Position numbers and translations under genes: made by a program | Assembly (NCBI RefSeq): GCF_001522545.3 | Contig: NC_031772.1 | Location: 5,000,385 to 5,064,384, forward strand | Length of the DNA: 64,000 nucleotides | Source of the DNA: Parus major | Lineage: Eukaryota > Chordata > Aves > Passeriformes > Paridae | Direction of reading: 5' to 3' | The notes under the pieces: model-generated | Told to the model about the DNA's origin: nothing | The model's database searches: none | The model's input: the letters and a program-made list of their open reading frames with translations, nothing else | Shown: positions 1 through 39,070 of the stretch, one piece after another | How the letters are laid out: every line of letters starts with the position of its first letter | Position numbering within the stretch: the stretch's first letter is position 1

Positions 1-29122
<29,122 letters not shown>

Positions 29123-29795
29123 CAGATGGAAAACTTTGGAACAATTTTAAAAGAACTTCAATGGCCTTCTACTGCAGGGATTTTACCAGAAATTCTACCA
29201 AGCAAGTTGTGCGGGGACTCCACTCACGTTTCACAGTGGTGCTTTTCCATCCTGTCAGTTTGTGTTTGTTTTAAAGCTTCAGATCTCCACACTTCATTGG
29301 TCAAAACAAGCCTTAGTCATTAGGCCTTAAATTACAGAAATTCTTCCCCACACACTACAAGTTCATCACATTACAGAGGCTTCCAGCTTCTCAGTAAGAA
29401 CATGACATTTTCGAGTCACGCTTATGACTTCTCTCCCTCGTTTTGTTTTTGTATTATAGAAATAGCACCTTCTTACAGAGTTTTTATGTGGTTTCTGCCA
29501 TAAATCCTTAGACACAGTAATAATTATAACTTTTGCACAATACACCAATCCTAAAGGCAGCTATAAAATGTTTACAGTTTCTATATTGTAAGAAGGATCT
29601 GGATTATTTTAATCTTCCCAGGCCAAACGTTGATGGAATTGTGCTGAACTGAAGTATGCCCATACTACAGTTTTGGGGGTCCTGATGTGCTTTCTATCGG
29701 TTCTTTATTCGTGTAAAAACAGTGACAAAGGGTTGGTGCCTTGTAAATATGTAGCAAACCTTTGATGTGGTGTGTCCTATGTGTGCATTAACTTT

Positions 29796-29801
29796 ATTAA
29801 A
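29796..29801 (+). terminator. BRWD3: Candidate proximal poly(A) signal of BRWD3 (ATTAAA)
   Basis: ATTAAA about 675 bases after the stop codon, in AT-rich sequence. It would give a short 3' UTR isoform. Usage is inferred only from the hexamer. Confidence 0.3.
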
Positions 29802-32239
29802 AAGAGAATACTTGAGAAGTATGAATATCTAGACAAAAGGTGCCAAATGCAAAAGTTACTTGCATCTATTTTCTTTTTGTCCTCTCATATTTTTATAGTA
29901 TTAATCGAGATTGTGCAGCTAAAGGGGTGACTTCAACATTTGAAAGGTTCCTCCTCTTCAAAGCATGATTTTTAATAGTAGCTCAGCTACCTCTTATTTA
30001 CAACTACTGGAAACTGAAAAGAAAATAGATGCTGTTATTCAGAGCGTGGTGAAGAAGAGGCGAGAAGGAGCGTAGAGGGGTGGAAGTTGTGAGTAGCTTT
30101 ATCTTCCTTGTGTTGCCATCATGAAAACAAATGCAGTGGCTCTGAGTTCTCAGCAGCAGATGTTTGGGGCAGGTTTGGGGTTTGGTTGTGCAGAGGGGCT
30201 GCCTGGCCCCCACTGCCCCATGCTCCATGGAAATGTGGTTTGGGCCTGCTGGCCCCTCGGAGGTGCTGAGGGAGCTGTTGCCCCCCAACACTGACTCTTG
30301 TGTCTCAAGCTTCCAGAAGAGAATTCCTGTTGCACTGTGCTCTTGTTGTCCTGGGAAATGCTGACTTGAAATCCTCTGGCAGTGGTAGTGCAGTTGGTGA
30401 GGAGATCCCTGCTCTGGCTCCTCGGTGACCTCGGCGGTGGCGTGGGCTGAGCTGGAGGTGAGCGGCCTCTTCCTTCCTTCCTGGGCTCTGGCTGGAATAG
30501 ATGTGGGATTCCAATTTCCTCCTCTTGTCTGACAGTTCAGAGTCAGGTTACAGAGAAGAGCAAGTCAGTATAGACTACAAAGTTCCAGTGGAGTTTTGCA
30601 AGGTTTTTAGGGTTTTTTTTAAGCTTTCATCCAATATCCTGAAGTTCTTCTGTGCACAGCTTGGTCAATAATTCTGGAAAACCTCAGGCAGCAAAGAGTG
30701 ACCCGTGTATATTCTCAGATGCAGAAGGAATTTAATTTTTGACTTTCTATATGAAGCACTAGCTATTTTATCTCGCTTTCCAAAAAAAAATAAATCCTAG
30801 TTAGATGCAAAAATGACTTGAAAATAAAAGCAGAGGTTTAGTTTTGTGATGGAGGAGAGTATATCCTAAATTGCTCATTAATATGAGTTTATGGTACATT
30901 ACAAAAACTACACTTTTAATTTTGTAAGGAATGTTTGGAATCAGACGTAATCCATTGCTGGACTTGATTTGATTTTGATGGGGGGGGTGGGGAAAAAACC
31001 AAGTGCAGAGGCTCTCCTAGTTCTGCATTGGGCTTTAAACTATAAACACCTGTCCTATCATCTCTCTCATATATCTGTATATATACACGCATTTATATTT
31101 ATAAGAAATGTATTATTTGTTTGACTGATTGGTCTTTTTACATATGGTAACCAGGAATAGCATGTATGCATCAGTCCATAGTTGGAATCATATCCCTTAG
31201 ATCAGTCCTGTGAGCTAATGTAAACACTATGGGTTCTGTGCTAAAGCCTGAAAAGCTTGAAATGCAAAAGAAATGCTTTTTTCCTCTATTTCTGACTGGC
31301 CGAAAATCCACTTATTCCTTATTTATTTTGTGTAGGGGTCGGGGAGAGAGAAACCACAGGGATTCCAGAGAAATCATTTTATAAGTTGGTGTATTTTAGC
31401 AGCAATTAGATTAAGATTAAATATGTTCTTAACTGTATCTTTTCTCTGTACTGTGAAGATACCAATGAAGCATCACTTTGCTGTGGCGTAAGTATTACCG
31501 TGCCCCATGACTATGAGCTAGAGCAGGGGGTGCTGGGACTGCAGAATTTAGTGTAAAAATTGAAAAAAAAAGCTTTTTTTTTTTTTTTTTTGTGCATGTG
31601 AACCTTTTATAAGCATGACAAATAACTTGGGTTTAGAGCTGTTCTTTTTGCTTGGATTTGTGTCTGGATTCTTTCTCTGAGTTGGGCAATTGATTTCTCA
31701 TAGTTCTGTGGAATAATTACACTTTCATAGGAACTTGGATGCTCTCAAATCCCAAATCCTATCAGGAGCCACTTATGGGTGTGATAAACTTAGGATGAGC
31801 CCACCAGGTGCAGCAGAAGCAGGATTTAAAGTGATTTAAACCATCCAAAAGTCTCCCTGCTCCTGACCCTGTCAAGCTCTGGGCAGGCTGCAGAGTCAGG
31901 AATGTGCTGTCTTTCACAAAAAACTCCAGACTTTGCCTAAGGAATGGGATTTCAGGTCTGATTTTGAATGGGATTCCTGAGGAAGAGCAGGCAGGCCAGG
32001 GGCTCCTCAGTTCCTGTAGGTGTTTGGGCACTGGTGCCTGTGTTCCCTTGAGATGTCCCATCCTGCTGGCAGATCCCAATCCCGAGCTGCTGGGGCACCT
32101 CAGGACCTTGGGGACACCTTGGGAAAGGCACACACACTCCATCCTCCAGAGACAGGGCTGAAATCTTGGGTGTCTTCACTCTCAGCTTCTCCCTGCCCCA
32201 AGGCACTGTCCCTTTCTCTCCAGACCAGGGCAGGGATGA

Positions 32240-32452
32240 CAAAGCTTATTTGGCAGTGGAACGTGCTGTTGTCTTGGGTGAGGGAAAGCTTTTTCATGGA
32301 AAGAGTGGCCAGGCATTGGAAGAGGCTGCCCAGGGAGGTGGCAGAGTCACCATCTGGGAACTGAGCACTTGTGGCCCTTGGTGGGATTTGTTCGAAGGTT
32401 GGGCTTGATAATCTTGGAGCCTTTTCCAACCTTAATAATTCCATGATTCAGC
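32240..32452 (+). mobile_element. CR1 LINE 3' fragment in BRWD3 3' UTR
   Basis: Sense CR1 tail: ggcattggaagaggctgccc, agggaggtggcagagtcacc, gggcttgataatcttggagc, and the end ccttaataattccatgatt. It lies inside the proposed 3' UTR in the same orientation as the gene. Confidence 0.85.
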
Positions 32453-34521
32453 CCAAACTTAACCTGTTTTTTTATTTTCTCCATCACCTTTTATTTTCCT
32501 CTTTGCCATGCCCCACCTCTATCCTGTAGTTTCATTTTATGGGCTATTTATTTATTCTCTTGGAAACTTTGGATATCTTGATGAATTTTATTTTGGCTGG
32601 CCTGCCAGGCTGTTTGGTTTAATTTAAACCTTTCTGATGGTGCTTGAACTTGGATGGATTTGGGCAGTTTTATCCTTCCTCCCTCTTTCCATCACTCCTT
32701 TCTCCATCAGCCAAGCAGAGGCCACCCCCTAATCCCAACCACCCCCACCCTGCAGACACAAAAACTAAAAATGATTGTGGAGAAATAATTCATGGAGGAT
32801 TTTTAGCTGTTTCAAATTCTGCGTCCTTTTTGCGTAATTTCATTTTCCTGGAATGTTTTCCTCAATGTCCATTTCAGCTGCTCCTCCTGTGGGGAAGCAG
32901 AAGGACTGAGTTGGTTCAGAGAGCATGGAAGAGAGCTGGCACTAGGGGTGTGGCAGAGAGTTTTTAAATTAATTTTAAAAAATAAAATATTTGGAGGCTT
33001 TCTTGACTCCCAAAACCAAGATGACCCTTGCCAAGCATTTGGAAAAGCTGCTCCTGGGTGTCTCAGGAATGTCTCTGTACTCCAAATCACAGAATTTTTA
33101 CGTGAGAAAATCAATTTAAATCATCAATTTTTGATAAAAACTTGATTCATTCCATCTTTGAGTGGTGAGCACCAGGGAAAAGTGAACAGTTAAAAGTTTA
33201 GGGATGTTGTGTCCTGATCTGGAGCGTCCTGTCATGGATTTTATGGGTTAAAAGCGTCTTTGTGTGTTTACATGTCTTAATTTTATCTTTTTATTTAAAA
33301 CCATCCTGCAGAGTTTTATAAAATGCTGATGATTTCCTGAAGGAGTAGTTAACCCTCCAAGGCTAACTCAATATTTAATAGGTAGGGAGCTGTTGTTGTG
33401 TTCTTACAATGTGTATTATAGCAAATCCCTGCGCATGAGCGACAGAGACTTTTCAACTCTTCAATATATCCGAGGTTTACACATGGTAAAAAATCTCCTT
33501 TATGTACAGTAAGTAACAGCCTGCAAAATTTAGTCTAAAAACTCATCTTTCTTTAGTCTTAGAAATGCAAGGACCTGTTGGAAGCTTGTACATTTTTACT
33601 ACTTCGTGTTCGGCCCACAGCGAACTCACACAACTGTGCTACGAATCCCTGAAAAATTTTGATTTCCAGTGGGAATTGCTGTCACAGCCTTAACTCTAGT
33701 GTTCTAAAAATGGTGCTGAAATACATTTTTGTGCGTGGATGTGGATACCTGATCCGAGTCTGGGAGACTTCCAAGGCAAACCAAGCACTTGGAGTTACTA
33801 CTCCTGGTAGTAACTGCAGCCGTGCTGGGGAGCTGGCAAATGTGTAAATAGTTGGGAAATAATTCCAGCAGTGGGAAATCAGGAGCAATTCTTCAGTTTG
33901 GGGGTTTTCATTGGCAAGCACTGCAGATCTTCCTGGGTTTTGGGTCTGAGAGAAGCTGTTTGGGGGGGGTGGGGGGTGAAATCCTGCTGGAATATTGGCA
34001 GGTAAAATCCAAATCCGCCGTTTCTCTTCCTAAAATTCTTCCTCAGAGAGTGGTGGCTGTTTGGGTGTGTTCAGAACTCAGTGTCTGAGGATTATTTATC
34101 TGTAGAAATATTAATTCAGGCTCTTCATTCCTCCATGAGTCATTAGAGCAGATTTCATGTAGAAATACCACTTGATGTCGAAGCAAAATTCACATGATTT
34201 AGGCTCTCCAGGTCGTGTTCTGGATTTAAAATACTCCAAAAATGCACAAAACTATTAGAATTATGTCTGCTTTCTATATTATTTTTTTTTCAGGTGATAT
34301 TTATGCCCATATCTTCACATCCGCTATCTCAGGTCCCTTTAATGAATACTTCAGGGATTTTGATGCCACATGTTGGCAGACCAAATGTAATATTTATATG
34401 CAATGAGCTGTTAGTTTTTTGTATTGTACAAATGTAAATTTGTAAAGATTTTTTTCTAGAGTTTTTTTGAAGTCACTGATGTAATCTAGGATGTTTCATT
34501 TTCCAGCTGTGGGATTGTCTT

Positions 34522-34537
34522 AATAAAAAAAAATAAA
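34522..34537 (+). terminator. BRWD3: Twin AATAAA poly(A) signals, probable BRWD3 transcript end
   Basis: Two AATAAA hexamers (34,522-34,527 and 34,532-34,537) end the long high-complexity stretch and are followed by T/G-rich sequence (TTACTTTGGTTTTG). A 20-base A run begins 60 bases further on and is genomic. Confidence 0.55.
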
Positions 34538-34596
34538 AAGAGAAACTCTTACTTTGGTTTTGCATTGCTTCCTGAGTAGGTGAGACATTAAAAGGT

Positions 34597-34616
34597 AAAA
34601 AAAAAAAAAAAAAAAA
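34597..34616. repeat. A20 homopolymer
   Basis: Twenty genomic A residues 60-80 bases after the twin BRWD3 poly(A) signals. Oligo-dT could prime here internally and mimic a transcript end. Confidence 0.9.
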
Positions 34617-34655
34617 GTAGGTAAAATGGAGGTTTAATTGGAAGTTTTATAAACT

Positions 34656-34714
34656 GGATATAGAAACTTTATATATGGATATAGAAACTTTATATATGGA
34701 TAGAGAAGCTTTTA
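34656..34714. repeat. 21-bp tandem repeat (about 2.8 units)
   Basis: Unit ggatatagaaactttatata (plus t). Units one and two are identical; the third diverges and is truncated. Confidence 0.9.
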
Positions 34715-35184
34715 TACACTGTGAAGGTCTTGAACAGGATGGGATGGAGGCCTTCACCCCTATCACCATCCGATCTGGCTCCAAAATACCATTTCTCTGG
34801 GAAAAAAGGATAGGAGCAGCTAATGATTTCTTGGAAAAAGAAGGGAAAATGCCTAAAAGTGCTGTCAAATGGCTAAAAATGCCATGAAGGGAGCAGGGGA
34901 GGAAGAGGAGGAGGCTCTGGGTGAGGACCCTCAGCCACTGTGGGTCACGGGTGGGTTCAGGGGGTGACTCGGCTCCAGGAGAAGGTTGTGCCTGTTACCT
35001 AAGGGATATTTCATGGGAAACAAGGAATTACTCCTCTGTTCTTGCCCTTGTTAAATAGGAGTGCTAACATTGTTTGAACAGGGATTTTTGGGGTGGATGG
35101 GGCTGGGTTGGTGTAGAGCTGCCAGGGGTGCTCCATGCTCAGCTTGAGGGCAGGTGCTGGCAATATGGAATATTATATGGAATA

Positions 35185-35394
35185 TTATATGAAATAAACT
35201 CAGGAGGAATTTCTTCCTGGAGAGGGTGGTCAGGCACTGGAAGGGGCTGCCTAGGGAGGTTTGGAGTCCTCACCCATGGAGGTGTCCACTGGAGGTGGCA
35301 CTCAGTGCTCTGGGCTGGTGACAAGGTGGGGTTGGGCACAGGTCTGGGAGGCCTTTTGCAACATTAACAATTCTGGGATTCTGTCATTCTATTT
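35185..35394 (+). mobile_element. CR1 LINE 3' fragment
   Basis: Sense CR1 tail: gaggaatttcttcctggaga, ggtcaggcactggaaggggc, gggctggtgacaaggtgggg, and the end acaattctgggattctgtca. It lies between BRWD3 and the syntaxin gene. Just upstream a 12-bp unit ggaatattatat is repeated twice (35,164-35,190). Confidence 0.85.
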
Positions 35395-36299
35395 TGACTT
35401 TTCCCCTCATTAATCTGCTCACTTATTTGACATTTCACTTCATTGCGCTGATTCCAGTGGCATTTCCTCTCTGATGGGAATGAATATTTCCTTTTTAACA
35501 TGCACTCATTCTCCAAAACCCAGGGACAAAAGGGCTTTTTTTTATTTTTTCCTTGGCCTTGATGGTTAGAGAGAACAAAATTAAACTTGTTTTGCAGAGA
35601 TGCTGGACCCCCCTTTATGTACATCCATCAGATGGCATTAGAGGGAAGGAATTCCACTCCCTTCAGAGGTGCTTGACCTTTGCTAAACCTCCCATGGCTG
35701 TCCCTCTGTCGATAATATATTGATTTGATATATCATACTTGGTATATACTTTATATCATATATCATCATGTTTAGGTCATATGTGATAATACATAATATA
35801 AAATACATGTTATAAAATACATTATAAAAAACACCGGAATGGTAGAGAAACAACTATTTTTCCCATGCACTTTGGAAATGCATTTTGTAGCAGTACCTTT
35901 TTAAAGGTATTTTTTTATAGATGTCTTACAACATAGCTGTGATTTCTATGCATTGCAGCAGCGAGTGAACACTGCCTTGCAATGCTGTGTGGGACAGCTG
36001 GGTCATCCCAAGGCTCATTTCCAGCCTGGAAAACTCCAAGAGCACCTTTTTGAGTCCATGCTCACCAGGGATAGGCCAAGGTTTGGGTCCATCGCACCTT
36101 TCCAGCTCACAACAGGAACGTCCCGAGCTCCAGGAGCGTTCGGGCAGCGCCTCAGGCCCAGGGTGGGATTTTGGGGTATGGTGCTGTATGGCCGGGAGCT
36201 CCGTGATCCCTGTGGGTCCCTCCCACCTTGGCAGAGGCAGTGACTCTGTGTCATTTCCCTCCATTTGGTACATCCAGGAGCTGCGTTTGGGCACATTGT
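35395..36299. other. BRWD3-syntaxin intergenic sequence
   Basis: No gene or transposon recognised. 35,700-35,840 is very AT-rich with ATATAT/TATCATA palindromic runs; 35,940-36,240 is mixed-composition sequence that becomes GC-richer toward the syntaxin promoter. Confidence 0.6.
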
Positions 36300-36679
36300 G
36301 AGGCCGGTGCCAATTCGGAGCCGTTTCGAAGGCCGGGGGTGCCGAGTGGGCCACCACCTCCATGCCTGCACTTACGGGACTTTCGGATGTCCTTGTTTCT
36401 GGGTGAATAAAAGCGTCTTTGTGCCGGTCAGGTGTGGAGCCGGAGCCCGTCCCGTGACGCAGGTGCGGGCGGTGCTGGCAGCGCTCCCGGCCCGGGCCTT
36501 CCTCCCGCTCTGCCCGGGACAAACCCTTCCCTGCGCCGGCGGTGTCCGGCCCGGGGCTGACGCAGGCCCTGCCCTCCTCCATCAATATTTGCTCTGGTGC
36601 CGGGAGGGAAGGCTCGCAGCGCTCCCGCAGCAGCTCCAGCCTCACACGTCCCCTCAGACGGTGCCCGAGCCCCTGGAGC
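36300..36679 (+). promoter_or_regulatory. CpG-rich promoter/5' region of the syntaxin gene
   Basis: CpG density rises sharply from about 36,300 and stays high through the CDS, a CpG-island promoter pattern. A TATA-like GAATAAAAG sits at 36,405-36,413. A plausible splice acceptor (cacacgtcccctcag, ending 36,657) lies 22 bases before the ATG, so a non-coding first exon, as I recall for STX11, is possible. The exact start site cannot be told from sequence. Confidence 0.5.
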
Positions 36680-37561
36680 ATGAGGGACCGGCTGGCGGAG
36701 CTGCGGCAGCGAGCGGCGGCCGAGGGGGACCCGCACGACGACTCCCCGCGCTTCGACAACCCCGCGTTCGTCGGGGACGACGCCAGCCCCGTGGGCCGGG
36801 CGCTGCGGGAAGCGGCCGAGCTGTGGCGGGCGCTGGAGCGGCTGGAGCAGCTCTCGGAGAGCATCGACAGGACGCAGCAGTCGGTGCTGTGCTGCACCTC
36901 GGAGGAGAGCATCGCCCGCGAGAAGAGCGGCCTCGGCGCGGCCCGGGCCGCCTTCGCCCGCCAGGCCGCGGCCCTGCAGCCCCAGCTGGGAGCGCTGCCG
37001 GCGGCCCCGGCCGGGGGCTCGGGGCGAGCGGGGCCCCGCGTCCGCCAGACCCAGCTGTGGCTGCTGCTGCGCCGCTACGGCGCCGTCCTCGCCCGCCACT
37101 ACGCCCGGGAGAGCCGCTACCGGCACCGGCTGAAGGAGCAGATCCAGAGGCAGGCGGAGCTGGCGGGCATCAACCTTGGCGCCCAGGACGTGGATCTGCT
37201 GGCCGAGAGCCCCCAGGGGCCTCGCATCGTCGGCCGCGATCTGGAGGAGCTGAAGGCCAAGCATCACCTGGGCCTGGCCCAGGCGCGCCAGCGGCAGCTG
37301 CTGGAGCTGGAGGCGCAGATGCTGGAGCTGCGAGGGCTGTTCGTGCAGCTGGAGGGGCTCCTGGCCCAGCAGCACGGCGCTGCCGACAGCGTGGAGCAGC
37401 ACGTCCTGCGCACCCTCGACTACGCGGCCCAGACGGGCGGCGAGGTGAAGAGAGCCGGCAAATACCAGCGGCCGTCGCGGCGCTCGGCCCTGCTGACTGC
37501 GGCTCTCGGCCTCTGCTCCTGCTGCCCCTGCCTGCCCTGCCCCGGCCGGGGCCTGCGCTGA
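36680..37561 (+). CDS. Syntaxin family Qa-SNARE, STX11/STX19-like (single-exon)
   Basis: 293 residues, membrane-fusion SNARE. The start at 36,680 (MRDRLAELRQ) matches the MRDR/MKDR start of plasma-membrane syntaxins; A at -3 gives a fair context. An in-frame ATG at 36,542 would add 46 unrelated residues and is disfavoured. Residues about 35-160 resemble the Habc bundle (VRQTQLWLLLRRYGAVLARH then KEQIQRQAELAG). The SNARE motif lies at about 190-255 (RQRQLLELEAQMLELRGLF, then SVEQHVLRTLDYAAQ), with the zero-layer glutamine at Q231. There is no transmembrane helix; instead the protein ends in a cysteine cluster (C279, C281, C282, C284, C287), the arrangement that STX11 and STX19 use for palmitoyl anchoring. 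The coding region is intronless, very GC-rich and alanine/arginine-rich. The paralogue cannot be assigned: the N-terminus and Habc are diverged from STX11, STX19 and STX4, so no symbol is given. It lies about 2.1 kb downstream of BRWD3 in the same orientation. Confidence 0.85.
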   Translation: MRDRLAELRQRAAAEGDPHDDSPRFDNPAFVGDDASPVGRALREAAELWRALERLEQLSESIDRTQQSVLCCTSEESIAREKSGLGAARAAFARQAAALQPQLGALPAAPAGGSGRAGPRVRQTQLWLLLRRYGAVLARHYARESRYRHRLKEQIQRQAELAGINLGAQDVDLLAESPQGPRIVGRDLEELKAKHHLGLAQARQRQLLELEAQMLELRGLFVQLEGLLAQQHGAADSVEQHVLRTLDYAAQTGGEVKRAGKYQRPSRRSALLTAALGLCSCCPCLPCPGRGLR

Positions 37562-37710
37562 GCCGGGGCTGCGGGGGGATTGCAGCAGAGCTCGGGGATG
37601 CACCCCGCGCTGGGCGAGAAGCGGTGTCTGGTGGGAGAGAGGCTGTCCTGTGCTCCCCAAACAGCAGGGCAGGAGATGTGGGACACCTTGGGGTTCCAAG
37701 AGAAGCGGGA

Positions 37711-38395
37711 CACCTTGTATGATGGTGCAAGGACCTCGTATAATTCTGTAAGGGCCATGCACACCTTCCTTGATGGCACAGAGACCATGCACAACTTGCT
37801 CAGGGATGCAGGGTCTGTGCACACCTCACATGGCAGCATGGGGATCACACACACCTTCCCTGATGGCACAGGGACCATGCACACCTTCCCTAATGGCACA
37901 AGGACCATGCACACCTTCCCTGATGGCACAAGGACCATGCACACCATTCCTGATGGCACAGGGACTGTGCACACCATTCCTGATGGCACAGGGACTGTGC
38001 ACACCATTCCTGATGGCACAGGGACCGTGCACACCATTCCTGATGGCACAGGGACCATGCACACCTTAGATGGCAGCACAGGGACCAGTTGCACCTTGCA
38101 CAGTGATGGAATAACCATTCACACCTTGCCTGGAAGCACAAGGACCAGGAACCTCTTGCACGGTGGCACAAGGACCACCAGCACCTTTCCTGGTGGCACA
38201 GGGACCCTGCACACCTTGTGTAATAATGTAAAGAGCATGCACAACTTGCTCAGTGGCACAGGGACCTTGCACACCTTGTTTGGTGGCACAGGGACCCAGA
38301 ACACCATGCACAGTGGCACAGGGACCACCAGCACCTTTCCTGGTGGCACAGGGACCCTGCACACCTTGATGGCATCATAGGGACCATGCATCTCC
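37711..38395. repeat. 30-bp minisatellite, about 22 units
   Basis: Consensus unit reads tgatggcacagggaccatgc followed by acaccttccc. The core 37,861-38,060 has near-identical units in exact 30-base register; both flanks are degenerate but mostly keep the period. Because 30 is divisible by three, the array reads as a decapeptide repeat (DGTGTMHTFP/DGTGTVHTIP) inside an ORF from 37,580 to 38,380 (266 codons), and other frames on both strands are open too. A five-unit (150 bp) higher-order duplication is visible at the 3' end. Coding status is unproven; I treat it as a 3' UTR repeat. Confidence 0.95.
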
Positions 38396-39043
38396 TTGCA
38401 GCACCCAGCCAAGAAAAGCACTTTTAACCCTCCAAAACCTGATTTCAGAACTGTAATATTTCTTGATTTTGTTACTGTTTCAAGGAGAGAGGGCAAAAAG
38501 CCTGTTGAAATTTTTGACAGGTCTGTGGTTACATGTGAGGGGACTCAATGGCTCAATGTTGTCAAGGCTGTTGTGAAGGCTCCTCCACCACATCTCAGTC
38601 GTGATTCTCCCCACTTCCTCCAATTTCTGCTCCCTTGGGGTTATTTGGTGCATTCATGCTGTGTTTTGGTCATTGGTGGTTTGTCAGGCAGTGGGTCAGC
38701 TTTGGGCTGGGTGCTCCTCATGGCTCATCCCATGCTCTGACACCAGGAGGAGATTTGCACAATTTTGGGGGGAATCTGCAGGCTTTTATTTCAACCTGCA
38801 CATTGCCAAATGAGCCAATATCCCACATGTGCTGGAAATGCTGGAAACTTTGAGTAGCCCTGGTTTTTTGGTCCCCACATCACCACCTGAGTTTCCTAAA
38901 ACATTTCAATTTAGAGCCTGGGGCCTGGTTAAGTTTTTTGGGACCCTTTGTGGAAGGTCCCTCTGTGTCCTGGCAGTTCCTATCAGCTCATGCCAGTGCT
39001 CTCAGCCACTCTTAAATTTCTTTTCATCTTCTGGCTGAGCTTT

Positions 39044-39049
39044 AATAAA
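39044..39049 (+). terminator. Candidate poly(A) signal of the syntaxin gene
   Basis: AATAAA followed within 25-40 bases by T/G-rich sequence (cttgagtgtggagagttatt). Confidence 0.45.
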
Positions 39050-39070
39050 ACAATTTCTCAATAACCTCTT

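Larger units (their letters stand above)
29123..34550 (+). other. BRWD3: BRWD3 3' UTR (probable extent)
   Basis: There is no coding potential from the TGA at 29,120-29,122 to twin poly(A) signals near 34,522-34,537. The sequence is AT-rich and mostly high-complexity, as expected of the very long 3' UTR known for mammalian BRWD3. A weaker internal ATTAAA (29,796-29,801) and several AATAAA (for example 30,789-30,794) could give shorter isoforms. A Pumilio-type TGTAAATA lies near 29,743. A CR1 fragment occupies 32,240-32,452. The extent is inferred from the position of the terminal signals, not from transcript data. Confidence 0.6.
37562..39070 (+). other. Probable 3' UTR of the syntaxin gene
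   Basis: From the stop codon to the first AATAAA I find downstream (39,044-39,049). It contains the 30-bp minisatellite (37,711-38,395), then about 650 bases of ordinary sequence. The extent is inferred from the hexamer and the absence of an earlier one. Confidence 0.45.

Noticed and set aside
36542..36679. Upstream in-frame start adding 46 residues to the syntaxin
   Set aside because: The added part is unlike any syntaxin N-terminus; MRDR at 36,680 fits the family.
35926..36912. 328-codon minus-strand ORF
   Set aside because: It overlaps the syntaxin promoter and CDS antisense, has low-complexity Ser/Arg/Pro composition and no family resemblance; explained by GC-rich sequence.
36265..37722. 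485-codon + ORF in another frame over the syntaxin gene
   Set aside because: Ala/Gly/Arg/Pro-rich with no domain, while the overlapping frame encodes a clear SNARE.
36428..37822. 464-codon minus-strand ORF
   Set aside because: Antisense shadow of the syntaxin CDS and the start of the minisatellite.
37826..38362. Minus-strand ORFs through the minisatellite
   Set aside because: Openness follows from a stop-free 30-base unit; no independent evidence of transcription.
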